This document shows positions 8,200-17,972 of a DNA stretch of 64,000 nucleotides, in pieces. This stretch comes from Cupriavidus plantarum. GTDB taxonomy: Bacteria; Pseudomonadota; Gammaproteobacteria; Burkholderiales; Burkholderiaceae. A program made the translations under genes and the position numbers. Where the stretch lies: NCBI RefSeq assembly GCF_905397285.1, contig NZ_CAJPUX010000002.1:620001-684000 (forward strand). The letters run 5' to 3'. The notes under the pieces are model-generated. The model was not told where the DNA came from. It was given only the letters and a program-made list of their open reading frames with translations, and made no database searches. Numbering within the stretch: position 1 is the first letter of the stretch; the number at the start of each line of letters is the position of its first letter.

Positions 8200-8970
8200 T
8201 CAGACGGTCTTGACCTCGCCCCCGTCCACGCGCAGCACGGTGCCCGTCATCCACCGCGCCGCGGGCGACACCGCGAAGGCCATGGCTTCCGCGATGTCGT
8301 GGGCTTCGCCGAAGCGAGCGATGCCCGCCTGCGTGAGGAACGCCGACCTGGCTTGCTCGATGCTCAAGCCTTTCGCCGCGGCCGCCTTTTCCAGCATGCC
8401 GAGCCGGCGCCCCGTCATGATGGCGCCGGGGGAAATGCTGTTCACCTGTATGCCGTCTTCGAGACCGCGTTCCGCAAAGGCCTTGGCGAGCGCTTCGATG
8501 CCTGCATTGATGGCGCCTACCGCCGCCGCGGCAGGCTTCGGGGTAACGGCCGCGGTGCCGGACGTGAAGACCACCGCGCCGCCCGATGCCTTCAATGCCG
8601 GCCACGCCGCGATGGTCAGCCGGCGTGCGCCGTGGAACTTCAGTTCCATCCCAGTGTGCCATTCGGCGTCGGTCATCTGGAAGACGTCAATGCCGGGCAC
8701 TGCGCCCGCGATGTTCAGCACGGCGTCGATGCGCCCGAAGCGCTCGATCGTGCGTTGCACGATGGTATCGCCCGCCGTCAGCCGCATCAGGTCAAGTTCC
8801 AGGACAAGCGGGGCACTGCCGAGCGACCGGATGCCCTCCGCCACGGCAGCCAACGGTTCGCCGGCACGCGCGACGATCGCCACGCCCGTGAAGTCGCGCG
8901 CCAGGCGCAGTGCCGTTGCCTTGCCGATGCCCGAGCTTGCGCCCGTCACGATGGCTATCGATTCCGCCAT
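8200..8970 (-). CDS. atypical short-chain dehydrogenase lacking the Tyr-Lys pair
   Basis: 256 residues with the SDR nucleotide-binding motif TGASSGIG (residues 9-16), the NIAGA motif (86-90) and Ser137. Where the catalytic YxxxK should stand, the protein has Val151 and Asn155 (AVGAINAGIEAL). It may therefore be a divergent enzyme or a cofactor-binding protein without classic dehydrogenase activity. The start at 8970 has AGGAGA just upstream. It is the first gene of an apparent SDR-rclR-rclC operon and is divergent from a quinone-reductase gene. Confidence 0.83.
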   Translation of the reverse strand: MAESIAIVTGASSGIGKATALRLARDFTGVAIVARAGEPLAAVAEGIRSLGSAPLVLELDLMRLTAGDTIVQRTIERFGRIDAVLNIAGAVPGIDVFQMTDAEWHTGMELKFHGARRLTIAAWPALKASGGAVVFTSGTAAVTPKPAAAAVGAINAGIEALAKAFAERGLEDGIQVNSISPGAIMTGRRLGMLEKAAAAKGLSIEQARSAFLTQAGIARFGEAHDIAEAMAFAVSPAARWMTGTVLRVDGGEVKTV

Positions 8971-9064
8971 GATTCGTCTCCTTGAGTGTGGGGGCTCAAT
9001 GTAATCGCATCGGGCGTGACGATTGTGCGCAGGAACGCAACAGTGTTCTTCGTGCACAGATGTC

Positions 9065-9095
9065 GTAACCTTCAAAATAACGATTGAAAAGTTAC
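9065..9095. promoter_or_regulatory. 31-bp imperfect palindrome in divergent promoter
   Basis: GTAAC (9065-9069) and TTCAA (9071-9075) are mirrored by TTGAA (9084-9088) and GTTAC (9091-9095). The site is AT-rich in an otherwise GC-rich region. It is centred between the divergent SDR-rclR-rclC operon and the quinone-reductase gene at 9145. It is a strong operator candidate, most simply for the RclR-like regulator. Confidence 0.55.
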
Positions 9096-9144
9096 AAATA
9101 AAACCTACGATGGAGCCTCCCAACACAGTCGCTCAGGAGGCGCC

Positions 9145-10125
9145 ATGAAAGCAGTCGTTCTCGATGGATTCGGTGGACTCGACGTCCTGCAATACCGTGA
9201 CATTCCAAAGCCGATTGCCGTGCCCGGCACGGTGCTCATCCGCATCAAGGCGTTCGGCATCAACCATGCGGAGATGCATATGCGCCGCGGCGAGTGGGCC
9301 GAAGCCGCGCCCGTGAGCGGCATCGAATGCGTGGGGATCGTGGAGGCGTGTCCGGGCGGCGAGTTCGCGGTGGGGACGAAGGTGGCGGCCTTCATGGGCG
9401 GCCTCGGCAGAACGATCAACGGGAGCTACGCGGAATACACGCTAGCCTCCGTCCACAACGTCGCGGCCATCGAATCGGAACTGTCGTGGGCCGAACTCGC
9501 CGCCATTCCCATCACGTATGCCACGGCGTGGACCACGTTGTTCCGCAACCTCGATCTCCAGCCCGGCCAGACACTGGTGATTCGCGGTGCGACGTCGTCA
9601 CTCGGCCTGGCGGCGGTGAATCTCGCCGTGAACGCGGGCGCCAAGGTGATCGCCACCAGCACGAACGACTCGCAGTTCGACAGGCTGATACAGATGGGCG
9701 TCACGCGGTGCGAGGTAGAGAGCCTGCAACTGTCGGCGCAACTGCCCGACAAAGGGCAGATCGATGCGGTGCTCGATCTGGTCGGCAACAGCGTGGTGGT
9801 CGATTCCCTGAGGATAGTACGGCGCGGCGGCAAGGTGTGCCTGGCCGGCTGGCTCGGCGGCCTCGATCCCATTCCCGACTTCAATCCGCTGTTGCAGATG
9901 GCGAGCGGGGTGTACCTGACCTTCTTCGGCAGCTTCGTGTTCGGCACGCCGCAGTTTCCCGTCTCCGACGTTCCGCTGCAGGCCATTGCCACCGACATCG
10001 CGGCCGGCAAGTTTCAGGCGAAGCCGTCCCGTATTTTTCGCTTCGACGAATTGCGCGAAGCGCATCGCGTGATGGAGGCGAACGAGGCGAGAGGCAAGAT
10101 GGTGGTGTTGCACGACGACGCGTGA
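9145..10125 (+). CDS. quinone oxidoreductase-like MDR protein
   Basis: 326-residue zinc-independent medium-chain reductase. It has the GroES-like domain (FGINHAEMHMRRGEW, GIECVGIVEACPGGEF) and the nucleotide fold (RGATSSLGLAAVNLAVNAGAKVIAT, where the usual GGxGGVG is replaced by ATSSLG). A GAGG site lies six bases before the ATG. It is divergent from the SDR-rclR-rclC operon, suggesting shared control and a role in removing quinones or reactive aldehydes. It is convergent with the LysR gene that begins its 3' end nine bases away. Confidence 0.85.
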   Translation: MKAVVLDGFGGLDVLQYRDIPKPIAVPGTVLIRIKAFGINHAEMHMRRGEWAEAAPVSGIECVGIVEACPGGEFAVGTKVAAFMGGLGRTINGSYAEYTLASVHNVAAIESELSWAELAAIPITYATAWTTLFRNLDLQPGQTLVIRGATSSLGLAAVNLAVNAGAKVIATSTNDSQFDRLIQMGVTRCEVESLQLSAQLPDKGQIDAVLDLVGNSVVVDSLRIVRRGGKVCLAGWLGGLDPIPDFNPLLQMASGVYLTFFGSFVFGTPQFPVSDVPLQAIATDIAAGKFQAKPSRIFRFDELREAHRVMEANEARGKMVVLHDDA

Positions 10126-10134
10126 GCCGGTGGC

Positions 10135-11043
10135 TTACCCGTCGATATCCGGGTTCCGCCGTAACGTTTCCGCCAGCCAGTCCATGAACACGCGCACGGC
10201 CGAGTGGATGTGGTTGCGGTTCGTATAGACGATGGACAGTGGCGTGGACAGGGTTTGCGCGTCCTGGAGGATTTCGACGAGCTTGCCCTCGCGAATCAGT
10301 TCGGCCACGTAGAAACGCGTGGGCTGGATGATGCCCAGTCCGCGCAGCCCGCTTTCGATATAGGCGGAGCCCTCGTTGACCGCGAGCCGTCCCTTCATCG
10401 TGATGTTCACCGTGCGGTCGCCCTCGACGAACGCGAACGGAAGGATGCGGCCAGTACGGGGAGAGGCGTAGTTCACGGCCACATGACGATCGAGGTCGGC
10501 GAAGGTCCGCGGCACGCCGTGGCGCTCGAGGTAGGCGGGCGACGCGCAGGTGACGATGCGCGCATTGCCAATGCGCCGCGCCACGAGACTCGACGCCTCG
10601 AGCGGCCCCGCGCGAAGCACGAAGTCAACACCTTCCTGGATCAGATCGATATTGCGGTCGGCAATGCCGATCCGCACGTCGATGTCCGGGTACTGCGCAT
10701 AGAACGCATCGAGCGCGGGCACCACCAGCGACCGCGCGATGGAGCCTGAGGTATCGATGCGAACGGTGCCGCGCGACACCGTCCGCGCGTGCGTCAGCTC
10801 GGCCTCCACTTCGGCGAGGTCCGTGAGGATCTGCTGGCAGCGCTCGTAGTAGAGCTTGCCCGCGTCCGTCAGGCTGACCTGTCGCGTGCTGCGGCTGAGC
10901 AGCCTCACCTCGAGCTGCTCTTCGAGCGTCTGAATCGTTCGGCTGACGGAACCCCTCGGCAGATCCATGAGATCCGCGGTCTTCGAGAAACTCTGCGTCT
11001 CGGCCACCTTCGCAAAGATCCGGATTGCTTCAAGCCGCCCCAT
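10135..11043 (-). CDS. LysR-family regulator (CrgA-like subgroup)
   Basis: 302 residues. The winged HTH at the N-terminus (AIRIFAKVAETQSFSKTADLMDLPRGSVSRTIQTLEEQL) is followed by the periplasmic-binding-protein-like effector domain. The sequence pattern (GRLEAIRIF, TGRILPFAFVEGDRTVNI) is that of the large CrgA/YafC subgroup, which often controls adjacent oxidoreductases. It is convergent with the quinone-reductase gene at 9145, so control of that gene is possible but unproven. No effector can be assigned. Confidence 0.85.
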   Translation of the reverse strand: MGRLEAIRIFAKVAETQSFSKTADLMDLPRGSVSRTIQTLEEQLEVRLLSRSTRQVSLTDAGKLYYERCQQILTDLAEVEAELTHARTVSRGTVRIDTSGSIARSLVVPALDAFYAQYPDIDVRIGIADRNIDLIQEGVDFVLRAGPLEASSLVARRIGNARIVTCASPAYLERHGVPRTFADLDRHVAVNYASPRTGRILPFAFVEGDRTVNITMKGRLAVNEGSAYIESGLRGLGIIQPTRFYVAELIREGKLVEILQDAQTLSTPLSIVYTNRNHIHSAVRVFMDWLAETLRRNPDIDG

Positions 11044-11102
11044 CGGTGTGCTCCGCCCAGGCTGATGTGAAGGCGTCAGTGTAACCACTGTGCGTTGCGC
11101 CG

Positions 11103-11969
11103 TCAGGCTACTGTGCCTTCCGTCCCCAGCGCCGCGAGCGTGGCATCGAGCAGCGCGCGTAGGCGGGGCACGCGCCGCAGGTCCTTGTGATAGCCGACCC
11201 AGACGTCGCGTGCCGGCGGGGCGGTGGGGGTGTCGATGCGGCGGAGGCCGTCGATGCGCGCGGCGAGCAGGCAAGGCAGTACCGCCACGCCGACACCGGC
11301 CGCGCACAGGCGCGCCTGCGCCTCGCGATTGTTGCTGCGGAAGACGACATGCGCATTGGGCAGCAGCGCATGGAGCCACTGCACATCGGGCAGATCCGCG
11401 AAGGCCGTGTCCATCGTCACGAGACCGATGCCCGTGCCATCGCCCGGTGGCGGCGGCGCGGCATCGCGCGCGGCATATAGCCCGTACTCCATGCGCATGA
11501 GTTTTCGCTGCGCGATATCGGGCGCGTCGAACGGCAGGATGCGGAAGACGAGGTCCGCCTCGCGCCGTGCCAGGTCCAGCAGACGGGCGTCGGTCAGCAG
11601 TTCCACGCTCACGCGCGGATGCGCCTGCACGAAGGCCGCGATGACGGGGGAGAGCACATGCACGCCAAACCAGTCCGAGGACGACACACGGATGGTGCCT
11701 TCGAGCGCGTCGTCATGGCCCGCCAGCGTGCGTGCGAGGGCCAGCGCTTCCTGTTCCATGCGCTCCGCATGGCCAAGCATCGCCGAACCCTCGTCGGTGA
11801 GGACCAGCCCGTTGGCCGTGCGCTGGAACAATGCGTGGCCGACATCTTCCTCGAGCGCGCGCAACCGGCGTCCCATGGTGGGCTGCGTCTGCCCCGCCGC
11901 GCGCGCGGCACCCTGCAGCGTGCCGGCCCGCGCGATGGCGAGGAAGATCCGGATGTCGCTCCACTCCAT
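11103..11969 (-). CDS. LysR-family regulator in the formaldehyde operon
   Basis: 288 residues with an N-terminal HTH (EWSDIRIFLAIARAGTLQGAARAAGQTQPTMGRRLRALEE) and a substrate-binding domain of the group with a VMDTAFADLPDVQWL-like segment. It starts 11 nt after the stop of fghA on the same strand and so is probably the third gene of a frmA-fghA-lysR operon. A regulator cotranscribed with its targets would allow feedback. E. coli uses FrmR instead, so a LysR control of formaldehyde detoxification here is inference. Confidence 0.83.
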   Translation of the reverse strand: MEWSDIRIFLAIARAGTLQGAARAAGQTQPTMGRRLRALEEDVGHALFQRTANGLVLTDEGSAMLGHAERMEQEALALARTLAGHDDALEGTIRVSSSDWFGVHVLSPVIAAFVQAHPRVSVELLTDARLLDLARREADLVFRILPFDAPDIAQRKLMRMEYGLYAARDAAPPPPGDGTGIGLVTMDTAFADLPDVQWLHALLPNAHVVFRSNNREAQARLCAAGVGVAVLPCLLAARIDGLRRIDTPTAPPARDVWVGYHKDLRRVPRLRALLDATLAALGTEGTVA

Positions 11970-11980
11970 GGCGGCAAGCC

Positions 11981-12841
11981 TCAGAGTTGCGCCGCGTGAT
12001 GCCGGATATGGTCTTCGATGAACGTCGAGATGAAATAGTAGCCGTGGTCGTAGCCAGGGTGCCGCCGCAGGGTGAGCGGCTGGCCCACGGCCTGGCAGGC
12101 CGCCTCGAACGCTTCCGGGTGCAGCTGCTCGGCGAGGAACTTGTCGTCGAGCCCCTGATCGATCAGGATGCCGTGCGGGAACGGCACCGATGCCTGCGCG
12201 GCCATCAGCGCGCTGGCATCGTGCTGCGCCCAGCGCGCGCGATCGTTGCCGAGATAACCGGTGAAGGCCTTCACGCCCCACGGGCATTGCGACGGCGCCG
12301 CGATCGGCGCGAACGCCGACACGGACTTGTAGCGCCGCGGATGCCGCTGCGCGAGCACGAGCGCGCCATGCCCGCCCATCGAATGGCCGAACACGCCGAC
12401 ACGATGGCGATCGACGGGCAGCGACGCGGTCACGAGGTCGAACAGCTCGTCGGCCACGTAGCTCTCCATGCGCCAGTGCATGCGCCACGGCGCCTCGGTG
12501 GCATCGACATAGAAGCCCGCGCCCACGCCGAAGTCCCATGCATCCGCTTCACCGGGCACGTTGGCGCCGCGCGGGCTCGTGTCCGGCGCGATCAGCGCGA
12601 GGCCATGCGCCGCCGCATGACGCTGCGCGTTGGCCTTGATGGCGAACGTCTCCTCCGTGCAGGTCAGCCCGGCCAGATAGAACAGCCCGGGCACGGGCGC
12701 GATGCTGGCATCCGAGCCCGCGGCCAGCGCCTGCGGCGGCAGGAAAATCGAGAAGCGCATCGGCAACCCGATCGCCGACGACTGATGGCGATAGAAGCGC
12801 TGGACGCCGCCGTGGCAACCGTGTTCGGACAGCAGTTCCAT
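11981..12841 (-). CDS. fghA: S-formylglutathione hydrolase
   Basis: 286-residue alpha/beta hydrolase of the esterase D family. It hydrolyses S-formylglutathione to formate and glutathione, the second step of glutathione-dependent formaldehyde detoxification. The nucleophile elbow is GHSMGGHGAL, with the expected acid (Asp in the LDDKF segment) and His (HPGYDHGYYFI) further on. The N-terminal region (HGCHGGVQRFYRHQS) is typical. It starts ten bases after the frmA stop, consistent with one transcript. Confidence 0.94.
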   Translation of the reverse strand: MELLSEHGCHGGVQRFYRHQSSAIGLPMRFSIFLPPQALAAGSDASIAPVPGLFYLAGLTCTEETFAIKANAQRHAAAHGLALIAPDTSPRGANVPGEADAWDFGVGAGFYVDATEAPWRMHWRMESYVADELFDLVTASLPVDRHRVGVFGHSMGGHGALVLAQRHPRRYKSVSAFAPIAAPSQCPWGVKAFTGYLGNDRARWAQHDASALMAAQASVPFPHGILIDQGLDDKFLAEQLHPEAFEAACQAVGQPLTLRRHPGYDHGYYFISTFIEDHIRHHAAQL

Positions 12842-12851
12842 ATGCGGCGCC

Positions 12852-13958
<1,107 letters not shown>

Positions 13959-14057
13959 GTCGGCTCCTTGGCGAATACACATGCGGATGCGGGCCGGTGC
14001 CCGCGAACAGGCCAAGACTATACGGCGATCGCGGCATGTCGGCCAGCGACTGCGCGA

Positions 14058-15482
14058 TTATCGGCTACTGCCGCGAGGGTAGCGCGAGGGCAGCGAACTC
14101 GCGAGCGGTCCCTCGGCGGCCTCCGTCTCCTTCGGCAACTGGCCCTCATGATGCCGCCCGAGCCACCATCCGAGCGCGGCCCATGCGATCGCCAGCACCG
14201 CGCCCGCCAGCGCCACCACCGCGGGATGGCTCGACAGCGCGTCGATGGCGGTCTTGACCCACGCGCTGACCGCGTCGCCCGCACGGTACACGGCAGTATC
14301 GATAACGTTTTTCGCCTTGTACTTGGTCTCGGGATCGACGACCGTAAACAGCATCTCGCGGCCCGGCCGCAGCAGCGCATATTCCCCGACGCGCCGCACG
14401 ATCATCGCCCCCGCGAGCACGGCAAAGGTCGGGTAGAACGCCAGCACGACAAAGCCGATCGTCACCAGCACGGGCACCGAGGTGAGCAGGGCGGTCACGC
14501 CGTAGCGCCGCGCCACGCGGCCCGAAAAAAACAGCTGCACGAGGATGGTCAGCGCCTGCACGGTGGCGTCGAGCGCGCTGAACACCCGCGTCTGCTCCGC
14601 CCGCGACGGATAGGCCTCGGCGACGAGCCGCGCCTGCTCGAAGTACAGGAACGTGCTTGCGGTGGCGAGCAGGATCACGAACAGGCTGATGCCGAGCAGA
14701 TAGCGCGAGCGCACGACGAGCGTGAGGCCCGCCCACAAACCGCCCCCCACCGCGTGAGAGGGGTCGGCCGATCGGCCGTTGGGAAGGGGATCGTCCCCAT
14801 CGGCCGCGTTGCCGTCCACCCCCGCGCCTTCGCGGGCGCGCCAGCCGAAGAGATAGCCGACGCCCGGCAGCGTCGCCGCCAGCAGCGCCGCGGACAGCAA
14901 CATCAGCCCCGTCAGCCCGATACGTTCGACGAGCCAGCCGCCCAGCACCGGGCCGGCCAGTCCGCCGGCACTGGCGCCGGCGGCGATCAGCGCGAACAGC
15001 CGGCGCGCCTGCCCGGGACGAAACACGTCGGCCATCAGGCTCCACGCGACCGAGACCACGAACAGGTTGAACACGGACAGCCACACGTAGAACACGCGCG
15101 CGAGCCACACGTTGTCCGGCGCGCGCTGCGTGGCAAACGCAAACGCAAGCAGGTTGGCGATGAAGAACGCATAGACCCAGGGTACGAACCGCCGCCGCGG
15201 CAACCATGCGCAGACCGCGCCGTAGATCGGGATGGCGACCAGCATGACCACGAACGTGGCCGTGAACAGCCATTGCAGATTACGTACGCCGCCCGCGATG
15301 CCCATGGTCTCGCGCACGGGCCGCAGCATGAAGTAGCTGGCGAACAGGCAGAAGAAGAACAGGAAGGCGGCGACCACCGCGCCGGTCTCGCCGGACCGCA
15401 GGCCGAAACCGCGCAGCAGGCGATGGGGGACCCCGCCGGAACGCTGGTCGGGCGGGAGGCCGGGTACGGGAGCGTCGCTCAT
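14058..15482 (-). CDS. MFS-type transporter related to NTP/NDP exchangers
   Basis: 474-residue integral membrane protein with about twelve helices. The first helix and loop (FFFCLFASYFMLRPVRETMGI) is the hallmark of a bacterial MFS group often annotated as NTP/NDP exchange transporter-like because of similarity to plastid and rickettsial ATP/ADP translocases. In free-living bacteria the substrate is not established, so I do not claim nucleotide transport. It lies 21 nt downstream of the aldo/keto reductase stop side and reads toward frmA, possibly in one transcript with neighbours. Confidence 0.75.
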   Translation of the reverse strand: MSDAPVPGLPPDQRSGGVPHRLLRGFGLRSGETGAVVAAFLFFFCLFASYFMLRPVRETMGIAGGVRNLQWLFTATFVVMLVAIPIYGAVCAWLPRRRFVPWVYAFFIANLLAFAFATQRAPDNVWLARVFYVWLSVFNLFVVSVAWSLMADVFRPGQARRLFALIAAGASAGGLAGPVLGGWLVERIGLTGLMLLSAALLAATLPGVGYLFGWRAREGAGVDGNAADGDDPLPNGRSADPSHAVGGGLWAGLTLVVRSRYLLGISLFVILLATASTFLYFEQARLVAEAYPSRAEQTRVFSALDATVQALTILVQLFFSGRVARRYGVTALLTSVPVLVTIGFVVLAFYPTFAVLAGAMIVRRVGEYALLRPGREMLFTVVDPETKYKAKNVIDTAVYRAGDAVSAWVKTAIDALSSHPAVVALAGAVLAIAWAALGWWLGRHHEGQLPKETEAAEGPLASSLPSRYPRGSSR

Positions 15483-15503
15483 GCGTCGCGTCTCATCCCG
15501 GCA

Positions 15504-16481
15504 TCACGCCAGCAGCGCCGCGATGCGCGCGCGCTCGCGCGAATCGGGCATGCGGCCATGACCGGCCGCGAGGTTGTCCGCCATGTTCTTCGGCTTGGAC
15601 GTGGCTGGAATTGCGCAGGTCACCGCCGGATGGCTGACGATGAATTTCAGGAACAGCTGGCCCCAGGAGTTGCAGTCGATCTCGCCCGCCCAGTCGGGCA
15701 GCGGACGGCCCTTGACCGCGGCGAAGATATTGCCGTCCTGGAACGGCCGGTTGATCAGCACGGCCACGCCGCGATCGCGCGCGAGGGGCAGCAGCTCGTT
15801 CTCGGCATTGCGGTCGCCGGCGGAGTAGTTGACCTGCAGGAAATCGACGCGCTCGCTGCGCAGGATCTGCGCGAGCTGATCGTGCGCTTCGTCACGATAG
15901 TGCGTGATGCCGATATAGCGGATCTTGCGCTGCTCCTTCAATTGTCGCAGCCACCGCAGGTTCTCGCGCCAGTCGACCAGGTTGTGCACCTGCAGCAGAT
16001 CGACGGTATCGGTCCGCAGATCGGCGAGCGACCGGGCAAACTGTGCCGGCGCGTTGGTATGGCTCGTGGAGATCTTGGTCGCCAGGAACACGCGCTTGCG
16101 CGCATGCGGGGGCGTGGCGGCTTCGATCAGGTCGCCCGTGACGGCTTCCGAGTTGCCATAGCTCGGCGCGGTGTCGACCACGGTGTTGGAGGCATCGCGC
16201 AGCAGCAGCGAGAGGACGTCGGCCAGCGGTGCGCGTTCCTCGCTGCCCTTGCCCACGTCGAACGTGCCCGAGGTCCCCATGCCGATGACCGGCAGCGCTT
16301 CGGTCGTGCCGGGAATGGTGCGTCGCAGCGGAGCCGCGACGGTGGCGGCGGCGGCCGTGGCGCCCCGCGCGCCCGGACTGAGGGGCAGCGCGAGCGCGGC
16401 GGCAAGACCGAGGAATGCACGGCGATCCAAAGCACGGCGATCCAAATCACGGCGATCCAAATCACGGCGATCCAAAGGCAT
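15504..16481 (-). CDS. Tat-exported aldo/keto reductase
   Basis: 325 residues. The N-terminus holds a repeated DRR motif, ending LDRRAFLGLAAALALPL, a twin-arginine signal peptide with cleavage likely near ARGATA. The mature part is an AKR barrel (GMGTSGTFDVG, DTAPSYGNSE, VFLATKIS with the catalytic Lys, VDLLQVHNL). The start at 16481 has GGAGGA upstream, better than the TTG at 16496. Export of an NADPH-type reductase is odd but known for this AKR group. The substrate is unknown. See the separate entry on the repeat in its signal peptide. Confidence 0.85.
   Translation of the reverse strand: MPLDRRDLDRRDLDRRALDRRAFLGLAAALALPLSPGARGATAAAATVAAPLRRTIPGTTEALPVIGMGTSGTFDVGKGSEERAPLADVLSLLLRDASNTVVDTAPSYGNSEAVTGDLIEAATPPHARKRVFLATKISTSHTNAPAQFARSLADLRTDTVDLLQVHNLVDWRENLRWLRQLKEQRKIRYIGITHYRDEAHDQLAQILRSERVDFLQVNYSAGDRNAENELLPLARDRGVAVLINRPFQDGNIFAAVKGRPLPDWAGEIDCNSWGQLFLKFIVSHPAVTCAIPATSKPKNMADNLAAGHGRMPDSRERARIAALLA
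16416..16475 (-). repeat. four 15-bp tandem repeats coding the twin-arginine motif
   Basis: Four in-frame copies of a 15-bp unit (plus strand pattern NNCACGGCGATCCAA) run 16416-16430, 16431-16445, 16446-16460 and 16461-16475. Each encodes Asp-Arg-Arg plus two variable residues, so the signal peptide carries four twin-arginine pairs in a row, of which only the last abuts the hydrophobic core. Confidence 0.9.
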
Positions 16482-16582
16482 GGCGGCGTCCTCCAAGCGT
16501 CGGGTCCGGTGACCTTAGCGCTTTGTCCGCCGCTTGTAAACACGCCGCCGCCGCGTGACCGCCGAGTGGAAAGCGTCCGAGG

Positions 16583-17077
16583 TCAGTCCGCCAGCCGCGT
16601 CACATGCCGGATACCCTGCCGCACCATCTTGGAATAGGGGCAGACGCGTTCCGTCTGATGGATCAGTTCTTCCGCGATCGCCGCGTCCATGCCGGGCAGA
16701 TGGACACGCAGTTCCGCGGTCAGCATATAGAGCCCGTCAACGGGATCGCGGCCGAACTCGACGTGCGCCTCGACCCTGGCATCCACGATCCGGATGCCCG
16801 CGCGCGTCGCCAGCAGGTACATCGCACCGTGGAAGCATGCGGCATAACCCGCCGCGAACAGCTGCTCGGGATTGGGCGCACCGCCGGGTCCGTCGAGTTC
16901 CTTCGGCATGCGAAGGTCCACGGCCAGATCGCCTTCGTGCGAACAGACGATGCCTGAGGCCCGGCCGTGCCCCGTGTCGCCACCCGACACCGTGACCATG
17001 GCGTGATAGAGCGGGAGAAAGTCCCTGCCGGTGTACTTGTCCAGCAGGGCGGTAGACGGCGGGCGGAGTTGGTTCAT
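16583..17077 (-). CDS. organic hydroperoxide resistance protein (Ohr)
   Basis: 164-residue OsmC/Ohr-family thiol peroxidase that reduces organic hydroperoxides. The two catalytic cysteines are Cys81 (EQLFAAGYAACFHGAM) and Cys146 (RVCPYSKM), and the Ohr-type N-terminus (YTGRDFLPLYHAMVTVSGGDTGHGRASG) is present. The start at 17077 (MNQLRPP) fits the family length. No OhrR (MarR) gene is adjacent; the neighbours upstream are an NmrA-like reductase and a LysR gene on the same strand. Confidence 0.9.
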   Translation of the reverse strand: MNQLRPPSTALLDKYTGRDFLPLYHAMVTVSGGDTGHGRASGIVCSHEGDLAVDLRMPKELDGPGGAPNPEQLFAAGYAACFHGAMYLLATRAGIRIVDARVEAHVEFGRDPVDGLYMLTAELRVHLPGMDAAIAEELIHQTERVCPYSKMVRQGIRHVTRLAD

Positions 17078-17112
17078 GCGCGGATGGCCTGCTGTGATCG
17101 CCTCGCCCGCGG

Positions 17113-17865
17113 CTAGCGCTTCGCCTGCGCGGCCACCCACTGTTCGAGGCCGATCTTGCCCAGGCGCGCCTCACCGGCGGGCACGAGTGTGTCGTCCGCG
17201 AGGCGCGCGCCGAAGTAGCGCGCCTCGGGGTCGCTCACGATCTTGCGCGTGTCGCCGGTCAGCGCGAAGTAGCGCGCCATCAGCGCCGCCATGCTCAGGC
17301 GATCGGGGCCCGCGATCTGGGTCACGCCATGACGGGGCGCGCCGAGCGCCGCATCGGCGACGGCCTCGGCGACGTCGTCGGAGGCGATGGGCTGGATCGA
17401 CGCGGTGGACAGATGCACGGCATCGCCCTGCGTGCCCGATTGCGCGATGCCGCCGAGGAATTCGAAGAACTGTGTCGCCTGCACGATCGTGTAGGGCACG
17501 CCCGCGTCGCGGATCAGGGCTTCCTGCGCGATCTTCGCGCGGAAATAGCCGCTCTCGGCGAGCTTTTCGGTGCCCACGACGGACAGCGCCACGTGATGCT
17601 TCACGCCAGCGGTCTTTTCCGCCGCGAGCAGATTGCGGCCGGACGTTTCGAAGAACGCGAGCACGGCCTTGTCTTCGAACGACGGCGAGTTGGCGACGTC
17701 GACCACGACGTCGGCCCCCTCGAGCGCCTGCGCGAGGCCTTCGCCCGTGATGGTGTTAACGCCGGAAGCCGGCGAGGCGGCTACGGCCCGATGCCCGCGG
17801 CCGCGGAGCAGCGCGACGACCTTGCTGCCGATGAGGCCGGTGCCTCCAATGACGACGATGTTCAT
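17113..17865 (-). CDS. NmrA-like NAD(P)-binding reductase/epimerase
   Basis: 250 residues of the atypical SDR group. The nucleotide motif is GGTGLIGSKVV at the N-terminus, followed by DVVVDVANSPSFEDKAV and HHVALSVVGTEKLAESGYFRAKIAQE, where Tyr and Lys form the atypical SDR active site. Such proteins act as NAD(P)H-dependent reductases, sugar-type epimerases or redox sensors. It starts at 17865 with GGGGGAG upstream and lies 35 nt before the ohr start on the same strand. A role in the neighbouring stress response is inferred. Confidence 0.82.
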   Translation of the reverse strand: MNIVVIGGTGLIGSKVVALLRGRGHRAVAASPASGVNTITGEGLAQALEGADVVVDVANSPSFEDKAVLAFFETSGRNLLAAEKTAGVKHHVALSVVGTEKLAESGYFRAKIAQEALIRDAGVPYTIVQATQFFEFLGGIAQSGTQGDAVHLSTASIQPIASDDVAEAVADAALGAPRHGVTQIAGPDRLSMAALMARYFALTGDTRKIVSDPEARYFGARLADDTLVPAGEARLGKIGLEQWVAAQAKR

Positions 17866-17972
17866 GGCGAATCTCCCCCAACGATCAATGAATTTTTCCA
17901 TGGTAGACATGCTCCATGCGTGCCGGAAGCCATGTCGGCGGCCTCAGCGTGTTGTCGTTGACGCACCAATGG

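Noticed and set aside
14000..14015. CTATAC word upstream of frmA as a third copy of the two-component motif
   Set aside because: It has no mirrored TATAG half within 12 bases, so it is not the same palindrome.
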